The position numbers and the translations under genes are program-made. Positions 7,121 through 14,909 of a DNA stretch of 64,000 bases are shown piece after piece; positions within the stretch are counted from its first letter, which is position 1, and every line of letters begins with the position of its first letter. The stretch lies in NCBI GenBank assembly GCA_035280425.1, contig DATEFW010000044.1, forward strand, positions 62,001 to 126,000. Direction: 5' to 3'. Source of the DNA: QHXW01 sp035280425 (GTDB lineage: Bacteria > Acidobacteriota > Terriglobia > Bryobacterales > Bryobacteraceae). The notes under the pieces are model-generated. The model was not told the origin of the DNA and made no database searches. It was given only the letters and a program-made list of their open reading frames with translations.

Positions 7121-8042
7121 GCGCAAGCCGCAAACCGCGGGACTCGAAGCGAAAGACACGCCGATCGAGATCACCGAAGAACTCGCGCCGGCCGCCGGTA
7201 GGGTGAAACAGGAGGGCGGCGTCGTGCTGGCGAGCTATAAAGACCCGCTGGGCGGGCATGCGCTGCTGGTTGCGGTTCTGCCGATTGACGATATCCAGCC
7301 GACGCCCTACCAGCGCGATCTTTCCGAAGCGCACCACAAGCGGCTGGCCGGCGTCATCGAAAAAACGGGGCGCTTTCTCGACCCGGTGATTGCGGTGCCG
7401 GCTCCGGACAAGGGATTCTGGACGCCCAACGGCCTGCATCGTCTCGAAGCCATGCGGCGGCTCGGCGCGCGCTCGATTACGGCGCTCGTGATTCCGGACC
7501 GCGAGGTGGCGCGGCAGATTCTGGCGCTCAATACCGAGAAGGCGCACAACCTGAAGGAACGCGCGCTCGAAGTGATCCGGATTGCGAGAGGACTGGTGGA
7601 GGAATCGCCGTCGGAGCCCGAATCGAGCTTCTCGTTTTATCTGGAAGACCCGTCGCTCGAGACGCTGGGCGTGGCATACGAACAGAAGCGGGGCTTTGGC
7701 GGAGGCGCGTATCATCCGGTGCTGCGGCGCGTGGAAGAATTTTCCGATGAGCCGATGCGGACGGCGATCAAGACGCACGAGAAACGGGCGGCGCTGGTGC
7801 TGGAACTGGAAGAAAACGTCGCGGCGGCGGTGAAGAGGCTGAAGGAGCGCGGGTTGCAGAGCCCGTATCTGCGGTCGTTCGTGGTGGCGCGGATCAACCC
7901 GCTGCGGTTTATCAAGGGCGATCTGCCGGAGCCGGAAAAACTGCTGGCCACGATGCGGGATCGCGCGGCGCGATTTAACGTGGATAAAGTGAAGCAGCAG
8001 GATCTGGCGGGCGGGTTTGCGGCTGTGGGGGATGAGGAGTGA
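7071..8042 (+). CDS. ParB/Srx-type N-terminal domain protein
   Basis: Starts at ATG 7071 with a very basic N-terminus (MPKATTTKTRKRRVPRKRKP), probably DNA or RNA contacting. Residues ~65-150 match a ParB N-terminal domain: VAVLPIDDIQPTPYQRDLSE, IEKTGRFLDPVIAV, then NGLHRLEAMRRLGA, which corresponds to the GxRR-type nucleotide-binding box. The remaining ~170 residues are helical and do not resemble the ParB helix-turn-helix. No ParA or parS-like repeats are nearby, so a plasmid-partition role is not indicated. The start was preferred over the in-frame 6756 because that region is coding in the upstream gene. Confidence 0.75.
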   Translation: MPKATTTKTRKRRVPRKRKPQTAGLEAKDTPIEITEELAPAAGRVKQEGGVVLASYKDPLGGHALLVAVLPIDDIQPTPYQRDLSEAHHKRLAGVIEKTGRFLDPVIAVPAPDKGFWTPNGLHRLEAMRRLGARSITALVIPDREVARQILALNTEKAHNLKERALEVIRIARGLVEESPSEPESSFSFYLEDPSLETLGVAYEQKRGFGGGAYHPVLRRVEEFSDEPMRTAIKTHEKRAALVLELEENVAAAVKRLKERGLQSPYLRSFVVARINPLRFIKGDLPEPEKLLATMRDRAARFNVDKVKQQDLAGGFAAVGDEE

Positions 8043-8167
8043 AGAGATAGCCTCGGGCGAGAATACTTTTCTCAGGAAGGTCCAGGTTTTTTGTGCTGTC
8101 CTGAATTTCGTCGCGATCAGGGCGAAGAGTCGGTCTTTCACCGGCTCTCTCTCACGTTGTTTGTATC

Positions 8168-9007
8168 CTATCGCGGTCCCTCATCTAGTGGCGGGAAGGT
8201 GCTCCGTAAATCGATCGCCCTTGGTATAGGTGCAGATATGTCGCTCAAGTGCTCGCTATTTATAAAGGCACCCTCGAATTCGCCGAACGCCTTCCACAGC
8301 GTTCGATACAGTTCCGCTACCGGTCTCGTTTGGTGATTCATCTGCCGTTCCATCTCGGAGTAGCATATGTGGGAGAATAGGTCGGCGGCCTGTAATGGAT
8401 AGTAGATTGTGTCATCCGTAAAACATATACTCCGGATGCGCCTCTTCGCGTCTGGATTTGCAACTTTTGACTTACACAGGATCAGGTACAATTGTCCGGC
8501 CATTGTTTCGTCATCGTCGCATACCAGGCTCAGCACATAATCTTTCTTGGTTCTGGCAATATAACCTAAAATAGAGCCGATAAACAGCTGGAAAACTATT
8601 AGGTTTGGCTTTCCTAGCCGTCGACGGCTCTCGCTATCAAGACTACGAAAGGCCTTAGCATCGAGCACGACGGCTATTGGCACGGACCTTCGCGGTAATA
8701 CGCTGCAAATTGTTTTGACAGCCTCAGTGAAGATAAGGTCACGGCCGTGAGCGCCTAAAGTATCCTTTTTGGGAGCGTATATTCCGTCCCATCTCATAAG
8801 CTCCGACACATGAAGATACTCAATATCGGAACGGATAAGGAATTCGGACCAAGCTAGGTTATATGCGTTCCATACATTTCTCGTTGTAAGGAATCCACAA
8901 GCCGCAATTATGTCTTTATCGCTAAACTTACCGCTTTCGTCCAGCGTGGCATGGAGAACGAGGGATTCCACCGTGGTTCTACTTTGGCTGCCGGGTGGGG
9001 AAATCAA
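8168..9007 (-). CDS. DUF3800 domain protein
   Basis: A 279-residue protein starting at TTG 9007, with AGAGG nine bases upstream. It opens with the DUF3800 hallmark LHATLDESGKF, then IIAACGFLTTRNVW, and later the acidic CDDDETMAGQLY and ICFTDDTIYYPLQAADLFSH motifs that form the RNase-H-like acidic centre of this family. The role of DUF3800 is not established; it occurs often in mobile and defence regions. Its visible base composition is clearly more AT-rich than the flanking genes, a sign of transfer. It stands alone, convergent with the ParB-like gene. Confidence 0.82.
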   Translation of the reverse strand: MISPPGSQSRTTVESLVLHATLDESGKFSDKDIIAACGFLTTRNVWNAYNLAWSEFLIRSDIEYLHVSELMRWDGIYAPKKDTLGAHGRDLIFTEAVKTICSVLPRRSVPIAVVLDAKAFRSLDSESRRRLGKPNLIVFQLFIGSILGYIARTKKDYVLSLVCDDDETMAGQLYLILCKSKVANPDAKRRIRSICFTDDTIYYPLQAADLFSHICYSEMERQMNHQTRPVAELYRTLWKAFGEFEGAFINSEHLSDISAPIPRAIDLRSTFPPLDEGPR

Positions 9008-9351
9008 AGTCAGTGACCTCTTTTAGGATCGTGAGTCGCCAGGGGTGAGCCGAACAGATCCGAATAGTTCATAGGGCTGCATGCGCAGTTGCACCATATA
9101 AACAATCCGCTCGCCATCCCTCAACATACCAGGAACCCATGGATTAGACGAGGGTATGAATGCTCAAACTTGGCCACCAGTTCTCCGTATGCTCTGTCGA
9201 TGGTTTCTCCCCCCACCTGGCATCTTTTTGTACGCTTGCAGATTGCCCGGACGGCAGACGTAAGACCTGTTTCCGCGGAACTCGGCGAATCGCGGTCAGG
9301 TGATATGCTATGTCATACGTACGGGCAGTGTGTCATGGGGTCTTAACCTGG
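9008..9351. other. Gene-free stretch upstream of DUF3800
   Basis: No frame, hairpin or repeat here convinced me. A frame at 9089-9346 has no ribosome site and no recognisable motif. The stretch joins the DUF3800 gene to the decayed gene end at 9352. Confidence 0.4.
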
Positions 9352-9537
9352 TTAATGCAGTGATGCGAGCAACGCGCGGGGCCGTTTATGTGGCCTGTGT
9401 GGGGATCCGTGCGATAGACCAAATTCCTAGAGCGCTGTACAGGTGGACGGATTTTTTGGCGCGTCAAGCACGACCACCAATCGAAGGCAGCCGCGTTCGG
9501 CGGGGGCGAGCGCGTGGATGATGTGTAGCACGTACCG
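9352..9537 (-). pseudogene. Decayed copy of the 3' end of the gene at 11783-12214
   Basis: On the minus strand it reads YVLHIIHALAPAERGCLRLVVVLDAPKNP and then shifts frame by a one-base deletion. This parallels YNVLHIIHALPTDERARLRLVVVLGAPKNPAHLYN in the intact gene. The nucleotide match continues through the position of the intact stop (TAATGCAG at 9353-9360 against the same octamer near 11783). Only about the last 60 codons are represented. The intact gene and this remnant are direct repeats flanking a 2.2 kb insert. Confidence 0.85.
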
Positions 9538-9543
9538 CGTTTG

Positions 9544-10218
9544 TTACCCGACAGCTAGACGAACCTCGGGCCGGAGATGGTTCATCCAGTAGGCCCAGGC
9601 CGTCGTCAACGAAAAGAGAATCAGGCTTAGCAGCGGCGCTAGACGGGGGTTGGGTGGCGGCGGTCCGGCGATGTTGTTGTACCACAGGAATGTGAGAAGA
9701 GCCGCCACGCACCAAAACAGGTAGATGCCGGCACGGTTCCGGCGATGGGTGGCGTGTAGGTAGACAAAGATCGCGCCCAGCCAGAAGCCTCCTTCGACGA
9801 TCAGAGTCGCGGGCACGGAAGTCCAAAGCCCCAAGCCGACATGGCCGCCGGCGCCCGGCGCAAGCGGCATGACGGGCCTGTGCGCCACGAAATCGAGCAG
9901 CCAGTGGCTCAGAACCGCTCCGAACAACAACGACGCTCCAACTCCGTCGCGTCGCCATAGCCAGTAGACGGCTGCGAATATGGCGGCCCAGACCGCGTCC
10001 ATCAGCAGACTGTGACTCCAGGCGATATTGATGTTCGCGGGATCAAAATAATTCTCCGCGCCAATCCCGGGCTTCAATTGCACGTGTTCGATTCCCATGA
10101 GCAGGAAAAGGGCCCACAGGAAATCGGCGAACATGGCTGCCAGCACGAATGTGCCGAGAGAAATCTCGGGCTTGACTCGCTTCAGAGCCAAGCCTACGGC
10201 ATAGTGTCCGACGAACAT
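9544..10218 (-). CDS. YdjM-like membrane-bound putative metal-dependent hydrolase
   Basis: Start ATG 10218 (MFVGHYAVGLALKR) is chosen because GAAGG precedes it. The ~224-residue product has about six hydrophobic segments, with His/Asp residues in membrane-proximal loops: GHYAVGLAL at the start, NIAWSHSLLMD and LSHWLLDFVAHRP. These are typical of the inner-membrane hydrolase family that includes YdjM. The reaction is unknown. The gene lies at the left end of the 2.2 kb insert bounded by the duplicated gene end. Confidence 0.75.
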   Translation of the reverse strand: MFVGHYAVGLALKRVKPEISLGTFVLAAMFADFLWALFLLMGIEHVQLKPGIGAENYFDPANINIAWSHSLLMDAVWAAIFAAVYWLWRRDGVGASLLFGAVLSHWLLDFVAHRPVMPLAPGAGGHVGLGLWTSVPATLIVEGGFWLGAIFVYLHATHRRNRAGIYLFWCVAALLTFLWYNNIAGPPPPNPRLAPLLSLILFSLTTAWAYWMNHLRPEVRLAVG

Positions 10219-10494
10219 GGAGCCTTCGGGACCACTATACATTGGCCAAGGCAGACGCGAGTTGCAAATAAGCAGCGCAGATCAGCCTGTCTCCGCTGGT
10301 TGATCTACTTCACGGTCATCGCGCGGTCCCCGGGTTTTCCGGGTTTCGCTTGGATCTGCCGAGGGTTCTCACGGTTCCAAGGCGAGGGATCCCCCCGATT
10401 GTCCGCTCCACATCCTACAGCCATTCCGCTAGCTTTTCGAGGCAATAACATTACGGGTGTGATGATCGCGATCTTAAGCCGTGGCGAATCGAGG

Positions 10495-10896
10495 TTAACG
10501 CCGGGCCGACGGTTCTTTATACTGCTTGAACAGTGCGATCATGGCCTTGTCGCCTTTCTGTTTCGCAAGTGTTCGCGGCGTATATCCTAATTCGTTCTCC
10601 GCGTCCGGATCGGCGCCATATCGGAGTAAGAGTTCAGCAACTTGCACATGTTGTGCCGAAACTGCGCAGTACAACGGGCTGGTGCTCAGATCGCCTTTGG
10701 CATTAACGTCAGCGCCTGCTTCCAATAAAAGGGTCACCGCATGCCCGTTTCCCGCAAACGAGGCGACATGCAAGGGCGTGTCCCCATCACTTTTCCTGGA
10801 GTGAATAGTGACCGGCCCCGTTTCGCCAGCCCGTTCAGGAAACAAAATGTCCGACAGGCTCTGCAAATACTGATCTAACGTCTGATTGTGTTTCAT
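10495..10896 (-). CDS. Ankyrin-repeat protein
   Basis: A 133-residue cytoplasmic protein with no signal peptide. Three ankyrin repeats are visible: DGDTPLHVASFAGNGHAVTL with LLEAGADVNAKG, then TSPLYCAVSAQHVQVAELLL with RYGADPDAEN, then LGYTPRTLAKQKGDKAMIAL. Ankyrin arrays bind partner proteins; nothing shows the partner. It starts at ATG 10896 (MKHNQTLDQYLQ). It is part of the insert between the duplicated gene ends. The 252 bases between it and the YdjM-like gene hold nothing I can name. Confidence 0.85.
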   Translation of the reverse strand: MKHNQTLDQYLQSLSDILFPERAGETGPVTIHSRKSDGDTPLHVASFAGNGHAVTLLLEAGADVNAKGDLSTSPLYCAVSAQHVQVAELLLRYGADPDAENELGYTPRTLAKQKGDKAMIALFKQYKEPSARR

Positions 10897-11370
10897 GGTC
10901 CTGTTAAGGCCAGCCCGGACCCCGAAGTTGGAGCTAATGGCAACCTCAGCATTTTACGAAGGTTGCTCGCGCCTGGACAAGCCCTGCCAAGCTTGAGGCC
11001 AGTTGTTTCGGCCACATATGCGAATACCGGTAACGCCCGGCCACGTCGGATCTTGGTTTAGGAATACGACCGTCTTGCCTGCCACATCGGCAACGCTCCT
11101 GCCACGAACCCTGATCCACCCGCGACAGCCATGCCGTTCTGGTATTCAGATTCAAGGTCATCCTCAATGCCCGGTCGCCTCCAGCCCTGCGCAAGCTCAA
11201 TTTGAGAAAAGCGATCGGCTATGAGGGAGAAATCCCGGCCGGTTACAGTTCAGCACGATGCGCTGGATCGTCGGTTTGATGGTGCGAAATCCGGCATATA
11301 TATGTCGACCGTCTATCGGACCAGTGCTGTCAAAACATATAAGGGTGGAAATGTTTGATAAAATGCTGTT
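10897..11370. other. Gene-free stretch
   Basis: Frames of 73-84 codons exist on both strands but lack ribosome sites and motifs. The right end (GATAAAAT around 11357) may be the -10 region for the small gene at 11371. Nothing else is supported. Confidence 0.4.
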
Positions 11371-11550
11371 ATGGAAATCAAGGCGCTAAAAGAAGCGCTC
11401 AGACGAAGTGGACGCAAAGTTAGCGACGAATCAGGAATTTCTCCGGACGGTTACGTCCTGATTTGTGTCGATGGCACCCTGATGAAATATGAGCATGCTG
11501 AAAAATTGCTGTACGCCAAGAACCACTCCCAAGAGCGGCCACCGCGGTAG
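11371..11550 (+). CDS. Hypothetical 59-residue protein
   Basis: Starts at ATG 11371 and encodes a small charged protein (MEIKALKEALRRSGRKVSDE ... VLICVDGTLMKYEHAEKLLY). The first half is an amphipathic helix and the middle has a short hydrophobic strand. A TGATAAAAT segment 11-19 bases upstream could serve as the -10, which would leave a very short leader. I do not recognise the family. It is in the same insert as the ankyrin and YdjM-like genes. The 232 bases that follow, up to 11782, show nothing recognisable. Confidence 0.4.
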   Translation: MEIKALKEALRRSGRKVSDESGISPDGYVLICVDGTLMKYEHAEKLLYAKNHSQERPPR

Positions 11551-11782
11551 AATTCAGCGAACTGTCCTGCAGGGCTTTCGGCTTAGTCGATGTGGATTTG
11601 ATCCGTTAATCTTATTCGCTGGCGGCGTTCACGGTGGACATCCGATGCGATGAAACTCCGGGTGGGTATAGCGTTGGTAAGACACGTAGGGATGAGACTG
11701 TCGCCGGTCTGCCAGCCTCGTAGCGTTCCGCCAGGGGTCTGGTGGTTAAGTCATCGGGGGAACAGGCGGTCTGTCCCCGGGT

Positions 11783-12214
11783 TTAATGCAGGCTCGCGAG
11801 CAACGCGCGGGGGCCGTCCATGTGGCCTCCGGGGGGATCGGTGCGATAGACCAAATCCCAAGGACCGTTGTACAGATGGGCCGGATTTTTCGGTGCGCCC
11901 AGCACGACTACTAACCGAAGGCGGGCGCGCTCGTCGGTTGGCAGGGCGTGGATGATGTGCAGGACGTTGTAGCCACCGCCCGAAAATCCATAGAGCGCGG
12001 CAACTGCAGGGTCGCGATGAAACTCGGCCAAGGCCAGTTTGGTTTGCAGGCTGTTGGCGCCGGTCGCGCCGGCAACATCCAGCACTTCGCCGGCATAGCC
12101 TTTGCGATGCGCGTATTCGAGCGCAGGCGGTTCATCCAAAGCTCCGCGCGGCCAATCACGTCCGGCATAGTGGCCGGCGATTCCGCGTAAGATCAGCATC
12201 TTCATCTCAGACAT
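11783..12214 (-). CDS. Small alpha/beta-hydrolase-like hypothetical protein
   Basis: A 143-residue protein with GAGGT five bases before ATG 12214. The strand MKMLILRGIAG, an acidic/helical middle, YGFSGGGYNVLHII (a GxSxGG nucleophile-elbow-like turn near residue 78) and LRLVVVLGAPKNP suggest a minimal alpha/beta hydrolase or lipase-like fold. The length is well below that of true hydrolases, and I cannot see a catalytic Asp/His pair with certainty. A decayed copy of its 3' 185 bases lies at 9352-9537, so the gene end was duplicated when the 2.2 kb to its left arrived. Confidence 0.6.
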   Translation of the reverse strand: MSEMKMLILRGIAGHYAGRDWPRGALDEPPALEYAHRKGYAGEVLDVAGATGANSLQTKLALAEFHRDPAVAALYGFSGGGYNVLHIIHALPTDERARLRLVVVLGAPKNPAHLYNGPWDLVYRTDPPGGHMDGPRALLASLH

Positions 12215-12307
12215 GGGAACCTCATCTTTCCAGATCTACGGTCTGGCACGGTCCGAGTCGAAAGGAACCATTCCCACCAAAGATACAGCCAGATCGTGGT
12301 TTACGTG

Positions 12308-12325
12308 GCCGGTTTAAGAACCGGC
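12308..12325 (-). terminator. Hairpin downstream of the small membrane peptide gene
   Basis: GCCGGTT (12308-12314) and AACCGGC (12319-12325) pair perfectly around a four-base loop, starting seven bases after the stop of the minus-strand gene at 12332-12415. There is no run of T on the minus strand, so it may stabilise the transcript end rather than act as a classical intrinsic terminator. Confidence 0.5.
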
Positions 12326-12331
12326 GTGGCA

Positions 12332-12415
12332 CTATTTGAGCAGAAGCTGGCCGACTAAAATGGCGATGACTGAGATTACTACCAATCCGGCCTTCGCATC
12401 TGTTTTTACTTTCAT
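12332..12415 (-). CDS. Putative 27-residue KAG peptide with membrane tail
   Basis: A short gene with a very strong ribosome site (GGGAGGAAAAGCG before ATG 12415). The product begins MKVKTDAKAG and continues as an unbroken hydrophobic helix (LVVISVIAILVGQLLLK). The MK.KT..KAG opening matches the paired micropeptides at 1172 and 1238, here joined to a membrane segment. It could be a membrane-inserted small protein or a toxin-like peptide; the function is unknown. A hairpin follows the stop codon. Confidence 0.55.
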   Translation of the reverse strand: MKVKTDAKAGLVVISVIAILVGQLLLK

Positions 12416-12563
12416 CGCTTTTCCTCCCGCCTACACAAGGGCATTGCGGATGCCAAAGTTCGCCGCGAGAGGGCGAAAGGATATGCCCGCCGGCAACCGA
12501 TTCGGACGAAACAGGTTCCGGGTTCGATACGCCGCCGCCCGATTGGAGCAGGGGCGCGCTTTA

Positions 12564-12601
12564 CCTATCCGAACCGATAGTCCGTAAACGATTCGGATAG
12601 G
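12564..12601. repeat. 10-bp inverted repeat after the AAA ATPase gene
   Basis: CCTATCCGAA (12564-12573) and TTCGGATAGG (12592-12601) are perfect reverse complements with an 18-base loop. The repeat begins seven bases after the minus-strand stop at 12608, so it may end or stabilise that transcript. The same CTATCCG/CGGATAG core recurs at 37531-37567 and near 968. Confidence 0.5.
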
Positions 12602-12607
12602 CGCTGA

Positions 12608-13153
12608 CTACTTCGACTGGCGGATTGCCGCTTTAATCATGCTAACCCGTTCGGCCAGGTTTGCCGGCGGGGTGGAGACGAGTTCGAAGCCGAACTCCCG
12701 GTACGTGTCTTCGTGCGTTTTCTCGAAACGCAGCGCGTCTTCAAAGCTGATGCGGCGTGCTTCGGTCGGCGTGATGAAGCCGAGGTTGCGAACGAAGAAG
12801 ACGCGTTTTTCGAAGATCTCTTCTTTTCTGATGCGCGCGAGTTCGCCGGCGAGGAACGCAGAAAAAGAGTACCCGAGGTGGACTGCCAACGCTGCGGTGC
12901 AAACCACGCAGCGGTCGTGAAACTGAACTTCATCCGGCTGAGCAGCCGCACGAATCTGACGGTCCCTTTGCAGGTGTGCGATGGCGTCAATGAACGCGGG
13001 ATCTCGCCAGGGTTCCGGTGTTCCCTGTGCCTGCGCGGCGGCGATGATGTCGGTAGCCGCCTCTTCGACGACGCTGAAGCCTTCGAGCGCTAACTGGCGG
13101 ATGATGGCTGTCTTGCCCGCGCCGGGAGCGCCGGTGACGATGAATCTTCTCAT
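12608..13153 (-). CDS. AAA-type ATPase/kinase-like P-loop protein
   Basis: A 181-residue cytoplasmic protein with a Walker A motif GAPGAGKT (8-15), followed by VVEEAATDIIAAAQAQG, HDRCVVCTAALA and VRNLGFITPTEARRISFEDA. This layout fits the small AAA_28/NadR-like family of putative nucleotide kinases. The substrate is unknown. It is transcribed in the same direction as ppa, whose stop lies 22 bases from this start, so a ppa-ATPase transcript is likely. Confidence 0.8.
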   Translation of the reverse strand: MRRFIVTGAPGAGKTAIIRQLALEGFSVVEEAATDIIAAAQAQGTPEPWRDPAFIDAIAHLQRDRQIRAAAQPDEVQFHDRCVVCTAALAVHLGYSFSAFLAGELARIRKEEIFEKRVFFVRNLGFITPTEARRISFEDALRFEKTHEDTYREFGFELVSTPPANLAERVSMIKAAIRQSK

Positions 13154-13174
13154 CTTCGCGTTTGAGGAGATGGA

Positions 13175-13720
13175 TTAGCCTTTTGCCGGCGCGCTGGTCT
13201 CGCGAAGCGCGAGATATTTTTCGCGGCTGTCCTGAATCACCTTGCGCGCCTCGCGCGGGTCGCCCCAGCCTTTCATTTCGGTGACGCGGCCTTCGAGTTC
13301 TTTATAGATGCTGAAGAAGTGCTCGATCTCGCGGCGGACGTGGGCGAAGATCTGATCGATGGTGTGGATCTGATCGTAACGGGGATTGCGCGTGGGCACG
13401 GCGATGACTTTCTGATCGGCGACGCGGCTGTCGACCATGTTCAGGATCGCGACGGGGCGGACTTCGATCAGACAGCCGGGGAAACTGGGCTGATCGACGA
13501 GCGCCAGCACGTCCATGGGATCGCCGTCTTCGGCCACGGTGCCGGGAATAAAACCGTAATCGCCGGGATAGTGCATGGGCGAGTAGAGGGTGCGGTCGAG
13601 ACGGAAAACGCCCAGCGTGCGGTCGTATTCATACTTGTTGCCGGAATTTTTGGGAATCTCGACGATCATGCGAACGATTTCGGGGCTTTCCGGGCCGGGA
13701 TCGATTTCGTGCAGCAGCAT
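13175..13720 (-). CDS. ppa: Inorganic pyrophosphatase
   Basis: A cytoplasmic Mg-dependent type I enzyme that hydrolyses pyrophosphate and so drives biosynthetic reactions. The 181 residues include IPKNSGNKYEYD, YSPMHYPGDYGFIPGT and the metal-binding EDGDPMDVL (64-72), all hallmarks of the soluble family at its usual length. ATG 13720 (MLLHEIDPGPES) is the start. A short scar matching its first codons lies about 1.1 kb upstream at 14831-14865. Confidence 0.95.
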   Translation of the reverse strand: MLLHEIDPGPESPEIVRMIVEIPKNSGNKYEYDRTLGVFRLDRTLYSPMHYPGDYGFIPGTVAEDGDPMDVLALVDQPSFPGCLIEVRPVAILNMVDSRVADQKVIAVPTRNPRYDQIHTIDQIFAHVRREIEHFFSIYKELEGRVTEMKGWGDPREARKVIQDSREKYLALRETSAPAKG

Positions 13721-13838
13721 TTCCCTCAGATTAGCAGAGCGCGGCCGTTACACCGCACCTGATCTGATGCCTCTCGAAGTCGCGTGCGCCTTTACAGGAG
13801 AGCTTGCAGGAATAATTGGTTATGACGTTCCCTAACGC

Positions 13839-14489
13839 TCAGTCCCCGAAGCTGATCTTTACCAACGCAAGGACATCGGTCTCACTTACGATGGAGCCGT
13901 TGCCAGTGGTGCAAAAGCTGGGGTCCGCGGTTTGATAGTAATCAATGCGGCGCCCGATCCACAGGTACAGAGCGTTGTTTGCCTGGTTGAAAGAAATTGG
14001 AAACTTAGGCACCATCTCAAGAAAATAGGGAAAAGGGTCCGCGCTGCCGCCAAACATACCACTTGCACTCCCATTCAACGGAAACCAAGAGCTATCGAGC
14101 GTGGCAGTGCCTCCGTTCTGAGAACAGGCGGGAGTCCCCGTTGCGCCACCTGGCGACTGCGGCAAGGTGCCGATCACGATGGCTTTGCCCGCTGGATCGA
14201 CTTTGACAAGCGACTGAAGTCCCACGGTTGACCTCTTATCGGTCGAGATCGTGTAAGTGTTACCTGCACCGTCGTACGTGTTTCCGCCAAAGGCCGCAAA
14301 AAATGACGAAACATCACCCGAAATAGAGTCCGTGCATTGAGACGGTGATGTTTGTGTACAGGATTCGCTGACCTGAGTAATAATATTTTGCTTTGTTCCT
14401 GGTGGCAGACCGGTGAACAAAACGGGTGATACTGATTGAGCCGCCAGCGGGAGTACCGTGGCAGCGTAAATTAGGGTGAGGGCTTTCAT
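13839..14489 (-). CDS. Secreted hypothetical protein
   Basis: The start is ATG 14489 (MKALTLIYAATVLPLAAQS), with GGAGATGGT before it and a clear signal peptide cleaved after about residue 18. The in-frame ATG further upstream (14639) would add an unlikely leader. The mature ~200-residue product is Gly/Ser/Thr/Pro-rich, contains several cysteines, and has short beta-propeller-like phrases (NTYDGAGNTYTIS, LQSLVKVDPAGKAIVIG), reminiscent of the exported propeller proteins of Acidobacteria. No catalytic motif was seen. It fills the insert between ppa and the ppa-end scar. Confidence 0.6.
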   Translation of the reverse strand: MKALTLIYAATVLPLAAQSVSPVLFTGLPPGTKQNIITQVSESCTQTSPSQCTDSISGDVSSFFAAFGGNTYDGAGNTYTISTDKRSTVGLQSLVKVDPAGKAIVIGTLPQSPGGATGTPACSQNGGTATLDSSWFPLNGSASGMFGGSADPFPYFLEMVPKFPISFNQANNALYLWIGRRIDYYQTADPSFCTTGNGSIVSETDVLALVKISFGD

Positions 14490-14578
14490 ACCATCTCCGT
14501 TGGTTACGTGCGAAGCCTGCTTACAAGGTTTCTGCGAACGGTTTTGAGTTAAGTAATCGATCGCACCCCTTGGTGGAG

Positions 14579-14599
14579 TACTGATCATCCCGATCAGTA
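14579..14599. promoter_or_regulatory. 8-bp dyad upstream of the secreted protein gene
   Basis: TACTGATC (14579-14586) and GATCAGTA (14592-14599) are exact reverse complements around ATCCC. The dyad is 90 bases upstream of ATG 14489 on the minus strand, in a gene-free region, so an operator for that gene is plausible. The rest of 14600-14830 holds no gene I can support and is visibly more AT-rich around 14630-14700. Confidence 0.4.
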
Positions 14600-14830
14600 A
14601 TCTTGTTACCATTGGGCCCGTGCAACTAACATAAGTCAATTAAAAAATAGTGAATGTAAACGCGAAATGTTGGATGGATTACTATTGCGCACTTAGTTGG
14701 TAAGTGTCGTCACGGTTTCTGGGGGCGTCGAGGTTCTGCGCCCCGGGCACAGACTGTTACCGAAAGTACTGCTGGCTGACGGACTCTCTCTAACGGTCTT
14801 TCTCCAGCGCCAGAGAAGCTCGCGTACGTG

Positions 14831-14865
14831 ATTCGGAATCTCGACGATCGATCTCGTGCAGCAGC
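14831..14865 (-). pseudogene. Scar copy of the ppa 5' end
   Basis: GAATCTCGACGATC followed by GATCTCGTGCAGCAG reproduces two pieces of the first ~22 codons of ppa (plus-strand positions near 13655 and 13700) with the ~30 bases between them deleted. The piece sits next to the end of the ACT-domain gene. The likely ancestral order was therefore ACT gene then ppa, before the 1.1 kb carrying the secreted protein gene was added. The matched length is short, but it covers two adjacent parts of the same gene end. Confidence 0.65.
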
Positions 14866-14909
14866 GTGGGCATTTTTTCAGGGTAACAGAGGGGAGGAGA
14901 GAGGCGCGC

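Noticed and set aside
10946..11200. 84-codon minus-strand frame with Arg/Trp-rich text
   Set aside because: No ribosome site and no family likeness that I could support.
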